Assembly (NCBI GenBank): GCA_963738305.1
Contig: CAVTVU010000001.1
Coordinates: 434,001 to 498,000, forward strand
Direction of reading: 5' to 3'
Length of the DNA stretch: 64,000 nt
DNA from: JBBRHQ01 sp963738305
GTDB lineage: Bacteria > Actinomycetota > Thermoleophilia > Solirubrobacterales > 70-9
Positions 40,568 to 50,230 of the stretch are shown here, piece by piece. The number at the start of each line of letters is the position of its first letter. The stretch's first letter is position 1. A model generated the notes under the pieces. The model had not been told where the DNA came from. It saw nothing but the letters and a program-made list of their open reading frames with translations, and did not search any database. Position numbers and translations under genes: made by a program.

Positions 40568-41580
40568 TCATCGCCCTCCGCGGCACCGCCGCCGGATGCG
40601 GCGAGGGAAAAGGCGGCGGCGGGCGCCCGTCTTGGCGACGAAGTCGCGGATAGCGGCCTCGGCCGAGTACCGCGGCACATAACCGACGTCGTCGATCAGC
40701 CGTGGGTTGTCGCAGCCGCGCCCGTAGCGCAGCAGCCGGATCCCGTCGTCATAGAGGTCGGCGGCACCGAGCTGGCGGCCGAGCTGGCCGAGCACGGCGC
40801 CGGCGACGAAATGCGGGATCGGCACCGGCGGGCGGCCCGCGAGACGGAGGATCTTGGTCAGCGAGATCGTCCCGTCGGGGGCCACGTTGACCGCGCCGCG
40901 GACGGGGTTGCGGGCGGCGGCGGCGAGCGCACCGGTCGCATCCTCGGCGTGGACGAACTGCAGCCGCGGGTCGAAGCCGAGCTGGGTCGGGACGACCGGC
41001 AACGTCAGGTAGCGGGCCAGCGGCTGATCGAGCCCGGGGCCGATCTCGGGCTGGAAGCGCAGCATCGTGCAGGTGACCTCGGGGTGGCGGCGGGTGAAGT
41101 TGTCGAAGTAGCTCTCGAGCTCGCCGATGTCGCGCTGGAAGCGGGTCTTCATCGGGTAGCGGCGCGCCATGTCCTCGGTGAAGAACGCCGGCGCCGCCCC
41201 CTCGCTGCCGTAGATCGCCGCCGAGCCGCGCGCCACCACGGCCCGCAGCCCGTCGCACTTCTCGCAGGCCGCGAGCAGCTGCAGCGTCCCGATCACGTTG
41301 ATGTCGTGCAGCGCCCGCGCCGGCTTGTCAGGCTCCGGGTACCAGACGATCCCGCAGTGGACGACGACATCCGGCTCGAGCCCCGGCAGGATCCGCGAGA
41401 TGACCGGGTTGCGGATGTCGGCCTCGATGAACTCGGTCTGCTCGAGGTCGGCGCCTTCGGTTCGGTGTCGACGCCGGCGAGGTAGGAGACCGCCGGATCG
41501 CGCTCGAGCGCCCGCGCCAACTCTGTGCCCCAGTGGCTGGAGACCCCGGTGATGACGACGCGGCTGCCCCCCGCGGCCAT
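40568..41580 (-). CDS. NAD-dependent epimerase/dehydratase family protein (one frameshift)
   Basis: An extended SDR of about 337 residues. The Rossmann motif is VVITGVSSHWGTELA (G-x-x-S-H-x-G), then after a shift near 41460 VVHCGIVWYP, VVARGSAAIYGS, and YPMKTRFQRDIGELE. The YxxxK pair is not in its usual form, so catalysis is uncertain. This SDR plus PlsC-like pairing is common in actinobacteria. Confidence 0.8.
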
Positions 41581-41582
41581 GC

Positions 41583-41921
41583 TTAACCCTCGACCTTGGG
41601 CTGAGAGCCTTTTGTCTCGAGTGCGGCGACCCGCTTCGAAAGCTCGGCCAGCTTCTCCTCCAGCTCGCGCACGTCGTCGCGGTTCGCCAGTCGCAGCCCC
41701 TCGATCGCGTCGATCACCCGCGACGCGGCCCCGGCCGAGGCCTCCTGCGCATCCTGGCTGCGCTGCGTGATCGCCTCGCGAGCCCCCTGTCCGCGCCGAG
41801 CGACCTCGTCGAGCAGCTCCTGCGCCCTGCCGCTCGCCTCCGCCGTCGCGGCGAAGGTCCGCTCGATCGCCTCGCGCAGGCTGTCGGGGATGCCGCGCTG
41901 GTCCTTTTGCTCCGCCGCCTT
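41583..41921 (-). CDS. Coiled-coil, phasin-like protein
   Basis: About 112 residues, nearly all helix: DSLREAIERTFAATAEASG, RAQELLDEVARRGQGAREA, VREXXEKLAELSKRVAALE-type heptads. The layout resembles phasins and granule-associated proteins. The expected start holds AAG (41921) instead of ATG, a likely base error; an upstream ATG in the frame is cut off by TGA. It precedes the epimerase by two bases and may be in the same operon. Confidence 0.55.
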   Translation of the reverse strand, partial: KAAEQKDQRGIPDSLREAIERTFAATAEASGRAQELLDEVARRGQGAREAITQRSQDAQEASAGAASRVIDAIEGLRLANRDDVRELEEKLAELSKRVAALETKGSQPKVEG

Positions 41922-41979
41922 CCCGGCTCAGAATGCTTCTCTCATGGCCTATCTCGTGGGGTAGGCCATCAAATCCGAA

Positions 41980-41985
41980 TATCGT
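41980..41985 (+). promoter_or_regulatory. Leaderless -10 element, TATCGT
   Basis: TATCGT, nine-base spacer, GTG at 41995. Confidence 0.5.
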
Positions 41986-41994
41986 CGGGCGCGC

Positions 41995-42648
41995 GTGCCC
42001 GCCCGCCTCCGTCCCAGCGCCGCGATCGCCGCCGACGCGGTGCTCGTCGGCGACCCGGGCCGGGCCCTGATGCTGGCACAGGAGCTCCTCGAACAACCGC
42101 GGATGTCGAACCACGCCCGCGGTCTCTGGGGCTACAGCGGCCGCACCCCGGAGGGCGATGAGCTGACCGTCCAGTCGACCGGGATCGGCGGCCCGAGCGC
42201 CGCCGTCGTCCTCTACGACCTGGCCGAACTCGGCCTGAAGCGGGCGGTCCGGGTCGGCACCTGCTCGGCCGGCGCCCCGGAGCTGGCGCTCGGCGAGGTC
42301 CTGATCGTCGAGGAGGCGGTTGCCGCCGACCCGCTGCCCGGGCTGCTGAAGGAGGGTGAAGCGGTCCGGCCCGAGCCGGCGCTCCACGCTGCGCTCGGCG
42401 GTGCCGGCCGCGCCGTCGGGGTGCGGAGCGGCGACTTGGCGGCGGTGCTGTTCGGCGATCCGCCGCCGGCGACCGTACGCGACCTGCAGACCGCCGCCCT
42501 GCTGGCGGTCGCCGCCCGGCTCGGGATCGCCGCGGCCGCGCTCCTCGTCGTCACCGAGACAGCGGCCGGGGAGCGGATCGGCGACGAGCCGCTCGAGGAG
42601 GCGGCGAAGCGGGCCGGCCGCGCCGCTGCGACCGCACTCTCAGCCTGA
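41995..42648 (+). CDS. Nucleoside phosphorylase family protein
   Basis: Of 217 residues, with the PNP/uridine phosphorylase pattern: VLVGDPGRALMLAQELLEQ, STGIGGPSAAVVLYDLAE (phosphate site), KRAVRVGTCSAG, GEVLIVEEAV. It is shorter than typical members (about 240-260), with a compact C-terminal region. Salvage of purine or pyrimidine nucleosides is likely. Frame intact. Confidence 0.82.
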   Translation: MPARLRPSAAIAADAVLVGDPGRALMLAQELLEQPRMSNHARGLWGYSGRTPEGDELTVQSTGIGGPSAAVVLYDLAELGLKRAVRVGTCSAGAPELALGEVLIVEEAVAADPLPGLLKEGEAVRPEPALHAALGGAGRAVGVRSGDLAAVLFGDPPPATVRDLQTAALLAVAARLGIAAAALLVVTETAAGERIGDEPLEEAAKRAGRAAATALSA

Positions 42649-42657
42649 GGTCGAGAT

Positions 42658-43011
42658 TCAGTCCTGGTCGACCTGAAGCCGCGCCTGGTCGGCGCCGACG
42701 TCGACCTCGCCGGACGTCTGGCGGCGGATCGCGCCGACGTCGCGGGCGACCGCGTCGAGCTGCTCCTCGACCATCTCGAGTCGCTCCGACAGCGAGCGCA
42801 GGCGGCGCTCGAGGCGCTCGACCTCGGACGCCGAGGGCAGGTTGAGCGCCCCCATCGCCGCCTGCTGGGCCTCGATCGCCTTCTCCCGCGCCCCGAAGGC
42901 GGCCGAGAGGGCGTTGTTGAACATCGGGTTGTCGAGCAGGGACTGGGCGAGGTCGCCGATCGCCTGCTCGCCGCGGGCCCGGAAGCCGTCCTCCTGGGGC
43001 ATCTCGGTCAT
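42658..43011 (-). CDS. Coiled-coil protein, polyester-granule-like
   Basis: A 117-residue protein, mostly helix, with a Met/Asn segment LLDNPMFNNALSAAFGARE followed by heptads (SEVERLERRLRSLSERLE). It resembles proteins linked to polyhydroxyalkanoate granules. Convergent with the phosphorylase. Function inferred only from shape. Confidence 0.5.
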   Translation of the reverse strand: MTEMPQEDGFRARGEQAIGDLAQSLLDNPMFNNALSAAFGAREKAIEAQQAAMGALNLPSASEVERLERRLRSLSERLEMVEEQLDAVARDVGAIRRQTSGEVDVGADQARLQVDQD

Positions 43012-43255
43012 CGCGGGCAGGTTAGCGGGGGGCGATTCTTGAGGCCTGGTTAAACGTCACCCACGGATGATGTCCGAATCCGCCCGCTGCGGGTAGGTTG
43101 AGCCCATGTCTGTGCCCCCGCCAGGCGTGCGGTTGTCCGTTGCAAACCCAGAATCAGGTAGGTAGCGTTGCCATGCCTCTACGCGGGGATTGAGCGTGCG
43201 AGGTACTGGCGACTCATTTTCGTGTTTCGAGGGGTAGCAACTGGGTCGTAGGAGG
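43012..43255. other. Leader of the wall-hydrolase gene
   Basis: TAGGTT at 43095 is followed six bases later by an ATG opening a 19-codon frame that ends with TAG; the real gene starts about 130 bases further at 43256 after GGAGG. So the transcript has a 150-base leader. A c-di-AMP riboswitch would be plausible here but I could not match its conserved core. Confidence 0.4.
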
Positions 43256-45705
43256 ATGAGACACAAGCTCGCACTGACAATCGCGCTGCGCCATCGTCAT
43301 GGCGGTCGGTCGCCGGGGCGAACCTCGGCGACTCCCGACGCCAAGTCGCCGGCCGTCCGGCGCCGACGACGCCGGCGCCGGGCTCGGCGACCCCCGACCG
43401 TCCCCTCACGCCCGGCCCAGCCGGTGCGCCCCGGGGACGCGACGGCGGCGGCGCGGATCTGAGGCGGGCGGCGACCCTCCGCCGCGGCGAGCCATCAACG
43501 GCGCCCCCCAGAACGGCGGCGGCGGCGGCGCCGCGGCGTCGGCACCCACAGCGGCAGGCCGCGCCGGCCCCGACCGGGCGGCTCAAGCCCGCCGACAGCA
43601 CCAGCGGCGGCGAGCACCCCCACGACCACAATCGCGCCGTTCGGACCGGCGCCGATCGGGGTTCCCAACTTCGTCATCGACACCTTCGAGATCCCGCCCT
43701 TCCTGCTGCCGATCTACCAGGCCTGCGGGACCCAATACGGGATCCCCTGGCAGGTCCTGGCATCGATCAACAAGATCGAGACCGCGTTCGGCACCAACCT
43801 CAACGTCTCCACCGCCGGCGCGGTCGGCTGGATGCAGTTCATCCCCTCGACCTGGAAGGCCTACGGCGTCGACGCCAACGCCGACGGCCGCAAGGACCCG
43901 TACAACCCGGTCGACGCGATCTGCGCCGCCGCCCGCTACCTGCGTGCCGCCGGCGGCGATGAGGACCTCCGCACCGCGATCTTCGCCTACAACCACGCCG
44001 ACTGGTACGTCGACGAGGTGCTGCTCTACGCGCGCTCCTACGGCAAGCTGCCGCAGGACCTGCTCAGCTCGCTGACCGGGCTGACCGAGGGCGCCCACTT
44101 CCCGGTCGCCGCCGACGCGCGCTATGCCGACGACATCTCGACCCGCGAGGCGCTCCGGCGGGCCAAGCCGCAGCAGCGCGGCCGCCTACGGAAACGCGGC
44201 GGAGGTCGTCGCCTCCTCGCCGACACGGCGCGGGATCAACATCTTCAGCCACCGCGGCGCGCCGATCGTCGCCGTCAACGACGGCGTCATCAAGGCGATC
44301 GGCGAGTCGCGGCAGCTCGGCAAGTACATCGTGCTGCAGGACGCCTCGGCAACCGCTTCACCTACGCCCAGCTCGGCCAGGTCGTCCGCGTTCATCCGGT
44401 GCCGAAGCCGCACAAGCTGACCCCGGCCGACTTCAAGCTGATCAGCCCGCCCGACGACGCCAAGCCGAACGGCCCGGCGACCAGGACACGGCGAAGGACG
44501 ACGCGACGAGCGCCCCGGCCGCACCGCCGAGCCCATCGCCTCCCGAGAAGGCCCTCTCGCGGACCGCCGACAGCGGCAAAAATCAAGCCGATCCAGGTCC
44601 ACGTACAAGAAGGCCCGTGAGCCGGGCGAAACAGCGGAGGACCGCGGGCCGCCCCCGCCTCTACGCGCTCCCCGACCGGCCCCACAACCGGCGACCGGGC
44701 GAGCTTCTCAGGCTCCAGCTCGACGACCTCGCCGGCAAGCGCCTGCCGGGCTATGAGACGTTCAAGAACTACTTCAACGACGTCTTCGCATTCGACAGCC
44801 AAGCAGAGCCAGCTGCGGCCGCTGCAGGTCGGCTCGAAGGTGATCGCCGGAACCGTCCTCGGCCGGATGAGCGGGCCGATCGACGGCGTCGCCCCCCACA
44901 TCAACTTCTCGATCCGCCCGGCCGGCCGCGGCGCGCCGCGGATCGACCCGAAGCCGATCCTCGACGGTTGGAAGCTGCTCGAGGCGACGGCGATCTACCG
45001 CGCCGCCGGCAAGGACCCGTTCGCCGCCAACCTCGGCGTCGGCGGCGTGCTGCTGCTCTCGAAGGAGGCGCTGCAGCGCCGCGTCCTCGGCCGACCCGCG
45101 GCTCGAGATCTACTCCTGCGGCCGCACCGACATCCGCAGTGGCCAGATCGACCGCCGGATCCTGGCGGCGATGGAGTACCTGGTCGAGAAGGGCTACCGC
45201 CTGACGATCACCTCGCTGAAGTGCGGCCACAGCTACCTCACCTCCTCCGGCAACGTCTCCGAGCACACCTCCGGCAACGCGATGGACATCGCGATGATCA
45301 ACGGCATTCCGGTGACCGGCCACCAGGGCCCCGGCACCCTCGCCGATTCGCTGATCAAGTCGCTGCTCGAGCTGCAGGGGACGATGGCCGCCGCACCAGC
45401 TGATCTCGCTCGAGGACCTGCCGGGCGAGGCAGAGCTTCGCCCTGCCCGACCACTACGACCACGTCCACGTCGGCTATTACCCGCTCTACGGCAACGGCG
45501 CCCTCGACAAGAAGCTACCGTCGAGCTGCTGAAGCCGGATCAGTGGAAGCGCTTGATCGACCGCCTCGGCGAGATCGACAACCCGACGGTCCCGGTCACT
45601 CCGTCGAAGTACTCGCTGCCGGCCGAGAAGAAGGGCAAGGGCAAGGGCGACGGCGGCACCGAAGCGAACGGCGGCCGCGCCTCCAACGCCCACGTCGGCG
45701 AGTAG
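43256..45705 (+). CDS. Three-domain peptidoglycan hydrolase (frameshifted)
   Basis: Reading across frames: signal-like N-terminus (HKLALTIAL), a Pro/Ala-rich linker, an SLT lytic transglycosylase (SINKIETAFGTN with catalytic Glu, AVGWMQFIPSTWKAYG, FAYNHADWYVDEVL), an M23/LytM-like domain (GINIFSHRGAPIVAVNDG, later PHINFSIRPAG where HxH is degenerate), and a C-terminal LAS-type peptidase with SEHTSGNAMDIA (H-x6-D) and DHYDHVHVGYYP (HxH). About 810 residues. Indels near 43300, 43460, 44180, 44350, 44480, 44800, 45090, 45400, 45420 and 45520. Secreted cell-wall remodelling enzyme; ATG after GGAGG. Confidence 0.82.
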
Positions 45706-45716
45706 CCGGGCGCGGG

Positions 45717-45722
45717 TAGGCT
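45717..45722 (+). promoter_or_regulatory. Leaderless -10 element, TAGGCT
   Basis: TAGGCT lies nine bases before the CTG taken as start of the next gene. Confidence 0.45.
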
Positions 45723-45731
45723 CCGGCCACT

Positions 45732-46616
45732 CTGAGCCGCCTGTTCGGGTCCCGTCCAGTTCGACTTCCCCGGCACCCTCGGCTGGCCGACGGCCGCTAC
45801 CTCGCGCGGGAGCCCGATGGCGGAGGCGAGCCGGCGAGGAGCGAAGGCGGGGAGCGCGACCAGCGGGTGCTGGTGATCCGACCGGGGCGCCCCGCCCCGG
45901 CCGCGGCGGAGCCGGAGCGCGCCCGCGCGGCCGGCCGGGGACCCCCTCGCGCCCGCTACCGCTGACCCGGGTGACCGCCATGCGCGCCTTCGAGCCGTTC
46001 CCCGGGGAGGACCAGGCCGCCCGCTGGCTCGGAGGCGGCGACGGGGCCGCGGACGCCGTCGACGTTCTGGTCGACGAGGGGCTGGGGTGCTGAACCGCGC
46101 CCTCCACGCCAACGCCGCCTCCGGCCAGCCCTACGCCCCCGCACTCGACCCCGAGCGGGCGGCCGTCGTGCGGGTCGGCTGCGGCAGCGGCGACCAGGTG
46201 GCCGAGGGCAGTTCACGGTGGCCCGCCAGATCGACGTCCGCGGGGCGGGATGCGGCGGCGCCGGGGCGACGACCTGCGGCCGCAGGAGAGCGTCGCTGCG
46301 GTGCTCGGCGGGCGTGAGCGAGGTCGACGCGTCGGAGACGGTGATGCTGCGGGCGCGGACCGACCTCGACGGGGGCCGCAGCCGCGAAGCCGCGTCCAGC
46401 TCAGGGTCGGGCTGGAGGCGCTGCTGGTCGAGCTCGCGGGGGCGGCCGGACCCGGGCCACGAGGAGGACATGGCGGTGCTCGCGAGCGCCGGGGCGAGGC
46501 CGGCAAGGCCGCGAACCTCGCCCTGCGCGGCGACTCGACCCGCCGCCCGGCCCGTCCAAGAGCTGGTGGCGGTCTGCGAGCGGGTGCTGCGGCGGCGGCG
46601 GGTGCTGCGGGGATGA
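45732..46616 (+). CDS. Conserved protein of unknown function (frameshifted)
   Basis: About 290 residues across frames: SRLFGSRPVQFDFPG, LADGRYLAREPDGG, VTAMRAFEPFPGEDQAARWL, EGLGVLNRALHANAA, ARQIDVRGAGCG, ETVMLRARTDLDGGR, LRVGLEALLVELAG, PGHEEDMAVL. Soluble, acidic and helix-rich, recalling conserved actinobacterial proteins of unknown role. At least seven indels. CTG at the start may be a corrupted ATG; TAGGCT spacing fits. Ends in ATGA overlap with a lipase, so the two are coupled. Confidence 0.55.
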
Positions 46617-47448
46617 GCGTCCGACCCGAGGGCACCTTCACCGGAGCCGGGGGCCGGAGATCTACTGGCAGTCCTGGCGGGCCGAGGTCCCGGCGAAGGA
46701 GGCATTGTCCTCTCCCACGGCGCCGCCGAGCACGGCGGCCGCTACGGCCACGTCGTCGAGGGGTCGTACCGGCCGGCTATCCGGTCTAGGCCCTCGACCA
46801 CCATGGCCACGGTCGCTCACGAGGGGAAGCGGGCGGTGATCGACGGATCGGGCAGGCGATCGCCGACCTCGACGCCTTCATCGGCCGCGCCCGCGAGGCG
46901 GAGCCGGACGGCGCCGCTGATCCTCCTCGGCCACAGCATGGGCGGCGGATCGCCCTCGGCTACGCGTTCGACCACCAACGAGGCTCGATGCGATCGTGCT
47001 CTCGGCCCCGGCGGCGAACCTCGAGCAGGCCTCGCCGGCGGTGCGGCTGGTCAGCCGCATCCTCTCGGCGGTCACCCCGGGGCTGGGCGTGTTCGCGGTC
47101 GACGCCGAGCCGATCTCCCGCGACCCCGCCGAGGTCGAGGCCTACCGCAAACGACCCGCTGAACCATCAGGGCAAGCTTCCGGCGCGGACCATCGCCGAG
47201 CTGGCCGCGGCGATCAGAAGTTCCCGGAGCGGATGGGGAATCGCGCTGCCGCTACTCGTCATGCACGGGGCCGATGACCGCATAGAGCCCGTCAGGGCAG
47301 CCGGATGGTCCACGGGCGGGCCGCCTCCGAGGAGAAGGACGCTGAAGGTCTACGACGGCTCCGCCACGAGATCTTCAACGAGCCGCCGGCCGACCGCGAG
47401 CGGGTCCTCGACGACCTCCTCGGGTGGCTCGAGGTGCAGGGCGGCTGA
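46613..47448 (+). CDS. Monoacylglycerol lipase-like alpha/beta-hydrolase (frameshifted)
   Basis: About 278 residues: GGIVLSHGAAEHGGRY (oxyanion), ALDHHGHGRSLG, ILLGHSMGGGIALGYA (nucleophile Ser in GHSMG), IVLSAPAANLEQ, PLLVMHGADDRI (acid) and LRHEIFNEPP (His). The GHGRS and HGAAEHGGRY motifs are those of monoglyceride lipases. Indels near 46680, 46760, 46850, 46950, 46985, 47150, 47220, 47290. Likely releases fatty acids from monoglycerides. Confidence 0.78.
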
Positions 47449-47494
47449 GCGCGTGTGCGCACCCCCCTCGCAGGGGGCTCGAGACCAAGGGGCC

Positions 47495-47835
47495 TGACTC
47501 CCGGCGATCCTCGCCTGGCGTGCCGCCCACTCCGCCCTCGCGATCGGCTTCCTCGCCCTCAATCGGCATACGTATGGTGGTGCGCGCTGAGCGGCCGGCG
47601 CGGCCCTCCGGCTGCGGGCCGCGGTGGCGGCATTGCTCGCCGAGGGGGCGCTGGTCGCCGCCAACCGCGGCGATTGCCCCCTGGGCGCGTTGGGGGAGTC
47701 GGATCGGAGACCCCGGTTCCCTCTGTTCGAGCTTGTCCTGCCGCCTCTGTGCGGCGCGCCGGGCTGTCCCCGTGCTCGGGATTGTCACCGCCGCGGGCAT
47801 CGCCCTGCTCGGCGCTCAGAGGTGCGGCTCGCCGG
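47495..47835 (+). pseudogene. Small membrane protein, broken frame
   Basis: Frames in sequence read AILAWRAAHSALAIGFLAL, VWWCALSGRRGP, AALLAEGALVAANRGDCPLG, VPLFELVLPP and AVPVLGIVTAAGIALLGAQ. This gives three to four apolar helices with a Cys-Pro-Leu loop, a layout seen in small uncharacterised actinobacterial membrane proteins. It shifts frame at least four times in 340 bases, so it is either decayed or badly sequenced. A strong hairpin follows. Confidence 0.5.
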
Positions 47836-47848
47836 GCCCCTATCCTAA

Positions 47849-47877
47849 AGCGCCCCGCTTCGGACTGGCGGGGCGCT
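47849..47877. terminator. Perfect 10-base hairpin
   Basis: AGCGCCCCGC and GCGGGGCGCT pair exactly around a 9-base loop that opens TTCGG. It stands at the end of the membrane-protein region and should stop transcription from the lipase side; TGTTGTTTTGGG follows about 20 bases on. Confidence 0.65.
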
Positions 47878-48080
47878 CACAGGGGAGGGGAGATATCTGT
47901 TGTTTTGGGCGCGACCCCGGAACTGTTGGCGTCTGGCCGGAGCCATTTATCGGGCTCTATGAGGGCCGGACCGCGATCGGTTTCGCGTCGGACTCCACCG
48001 TAGGGCGCCGTGGGCGCCTCGTGGGCGGATCCGCGCCGCTCAGGTGGGTCGCAACCGGTTATCGCCGCCGAAACCAGCGG
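47878..48080. other. Region between the hairpin and LysR
   Basis: About 200 bases; no gene, promoter or repeat is evident. Confidence 0.4.
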
Positions 48081-49023
48081 TTAGCCGTCGCCCGGCTCCG
48101 CCGCCTCGCCGCGGCGCAGGAAATCGAGGAAGTCGCGGTCGGGGCGCGGCAGCGAGCTGGGGGTGTGGCAGACGACGACGCGCTGGCGTGGAAGGCCGAG
48201 GCTCTCGATCGGGCGGCGGTGGAGGTGGTTGTCGGCGCGCTTCGTCGAGGGCCAGCGCCGAGAGGAGCACCGGCTCGGTTCGCTCCAGCGCCTCGCGCTT
48301 GGCGACCGCGGTGCTTCCGACCTCGATCAGCGGCGGCGCCAGGTGCAGGCCGCGCTCGGCCAGTGCCGATTCGACGCAGCGGCGGTCGTGGGCCTCGGGG
48401 TCGCGGGTGATCAGCGGCGTGCTCAGCAGGAGCCGCTGGGGGATCTGCTTGCGCCGCTGCCAGGGATGGCTGCCGGGGACCGCGACGACGACCTCGTCGT
48501 CGAGGAGGTGGAAGACCTCGAGGTCGTCGTGCTCGGACATGTTGGGGGGGTCGGCGGCGGTGATGCCGATGTTGGCGCGGCCCTCGGCGACCATCCGCCG
48601 CACCGCGACCGAGTTGGCGATCGTCAGCTCGACCGGCGCGTGGCGGGCGCCGTGGGCGTGCAGGCTGTCATAGCTCCCCGGGGAGGTGGAACTCGGCGAT
48701 CGTGTGGCTGGCGGCGAGGCGGATCGGGTCGGGGTCGCTGCGGGCGCTGGCCAGCAGCCCCTCGACGATCTCAGCCTGGTCGAGCAGCCGCCGCGCCTCG
48801 GGGTAGAGGCGGCGCCCGGCGGCCGTCAGGGTGACGCCGCCGGAGGAGCGCTCGAGCAGGGTCGTCCCGGCCATCGCCTCGAGCCCGCGCAGCCGCTTGG
48901 ATAGCGCCGGCTGGCTGATCTGCAGGCGGACCGCGGCCTTCCCCAGGGTGCCGAGGTCGGCGGCGGCGCAGAAGGCCCGCAGCTCTGGATGTCGGGAGTG
49001 CGGACGAGGTCGGCGGGGGTCAT
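48081..49023 (-). CDS. LysR-family transcription regulator (frameshifted)
   Basis: About 314 residues. The helix-turn-helix region reads TLGKAAVRLQISQPALSKRL and LLERSSGGVTLTAAGRRL; then the effector domain, ASHTIAEFHLP, RANIGITAADPP, VVVAVPGSHPW and RQRVVVCHTPSS. Indels near 48945, 48670, 48250 and 48160. No metabolic gene is divergent from it within its operator range, so its target is not evident; downstream lies the HAD gene on the same strand. Confidence 0.85.
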
Positions 49024-49037
49024 CGCTACACCTACGT

Positions 49038-50066
49038 TCACTCGGCCAACCCCAGCCGCTCGAGCACCGGGGCGTCCTCGAGCGAGTCGCCGGCGTGGTG
49101 GGCCTCGGGCAGGTCGACCCCGGGGACCGAGGGCACGCCCATCACGGTGAGCCCGGCGGCCCGCCCCGACGCGACCCCGGTCGGCGAGTCCTCGAGCGCG
49201 ATGACCTCCGGTCCCGGGGCGACCCCGAGCAGCGCGCAGGCGTCAGATAGGCGTCGGGCGCGGGCTTCGGGGCCGGGACGTCGTGGCCGCTGACGATCAC
49301 TCCGAAGGCCCCGTCCATCCCGCCGATGTCGAGGGCCAGCGCGATGAAGTCGCCGGCGAGTTGGAGACCAGCGCCAGCGGCGTGCCCGGCGGCGCAGCGC
49401 GGCGACCAGCTCGTGCGCCCCGCCATCGGCTGGACCCCGCTCGGAGCTCCTCCAGACCAGCTCGTCGAGCTCGACGATGAGCTCCCGCTCGGCCGGGCTC
49501 GGCGAGCCGGCTGCGCCAGGATGCCCGCCGCGCTCGGCCGAGGTCCCGACCAGCTCGCGCTTGTGTCCGAGGGTGAACTCGAGCCCGCGGCGCTCGAACA
49601 GGGCCTGCTCGGCCCGCGTCCAGACCGACTCGGTGTCGAGCAGGAGGCCGTCGTTGTCGAAGATCACCGCCGCCGGCGGCAGCGACGCGGCCGCGGCAAG
49701 CTCCCAGGTCCTGAACGACCGCATCTGCGCCAGCAGGCCGTCGCGCAGCACGTAGTGCTGGCCGAAGGCCATCTCGGCCTCGATCGCGCCGCGTCCGACC
49801 CCGCTGAACAGCACCCGGAGCAGGACCTCGCCGGGGGCCGTCTCGGTGATCTCGTCATAGCTGATGCTGAGCCGCTCCCAGGGCTCGTGGAACGCCTTCC
49901 AGAACTCGCGCACCGCGGCCCGCCGTCGGGAACCGCTGTCGAGCCCGGGGAAGATCCCGGCGGTCCGCCACTCGATTTCGGGGTCGAGGGTCTCGAGGAA
50001 TCCCTCGAGGTCGCCGCGGTTCCAGGCCTCGAAGGCCGTGACGACGAATTGCTCGGCCTCCCCCAC
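49038..50066 (-). CDS. SnoaL-like domain joined to a HAD hydrolase (frameshifts in HAD part)
   Basis: N-terminal residues about 1-125 form an NTF2/SnoaL domain (FVVTAFEAWNRGDLEGFLE, IEWRTAGIFPG). Then follows without a stop AAVIFDNDGLLLDTESVWTR, the DxD motif of a beta-phosphoglucomutase-like HAD hydrolase, with KPAPDAYL, EVIALEDSPTGVASGRAAG and the rest. Indels near 49505, 49440, 49395, 49360, 49230. Either a true fusion or two genes whose stop is hidden by an indel near the junction (49680). GTG start by position. Confidence 0.6.
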   Translation of the reverse strand: MGEAEQFVVTAFEAWNRGDLEGFLETLDPEIEWRTAGIFPGLDSGSRRRAAVREFWKAFHEPWERLSISYDEITETAPGEVLLRVLFSGVGRGAIEAEMAFGQHYVLRDGLLAQMRSFRTWELAAAASLPPAAVIFDNDGLLLDTESVWTRAEQALFERRGLEFTLGHKRELVGTSAERGGHPGAAGSPSPAERELIVELDELVWRSSERGPADGGAHELVAALRRRARRWRWSPTRRRLHRAGPRHRRDGRGLRSDRQRPRRPGPEARARRLSDACALLGVAPGPEVIALEDSPTGVASGRAAGLTVMGVPSVPGVDLPEAHHAGDSLEDAPVLERLGLAE

Positions 50067-50137
50067 CGGCCTCCGGGTGCTCGGCTCCTCGACACGCCGC
50101 GAGTATGCCCAACTCCCGGACCGAATCCCCCCTCGCC

Positions 50138-50190
50138 GCCGAACTGATGCCATTTTCGGTCGAGGGGTGGACCGAAATGGCGACAGTTCG
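50138..50190. repeat. Intergenic palindrome, family E
   Basis: GCCGAACTGATGCC..CGGTC and GACCG..GGCGACAGTTCG form a nested inverted repeat around an 8-base loop. The outer arm GCCGAACTG is that of family A. Lies between two divergent genes. Confidence 0.65.
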
Positions 50191-50215
50191 CGAGGAGTGC
50201 TGAAAACCGTTGCGT

Positions 50216-50221
50216 TATGTT
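50216..50221 (+). promoter_or_regulatory. Leaderless -10 element, TATGTT
   Basis: TATGTT, nine-base spacer, ATG of the glyoxalase-family gene. Confidence 0.5.
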
Positions 50222-50230
50222 CACGCCTCG

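Noticed and set aside
43095..43255. c-di-AMP (ydaO) riboswitch ahead of the wall hydrolase
   Set aside because: Location and leader length are suggestive and GAATC/GGTAGG pieces occur, but the conserved core and the CAGCTAACC-type 3' block were not found.
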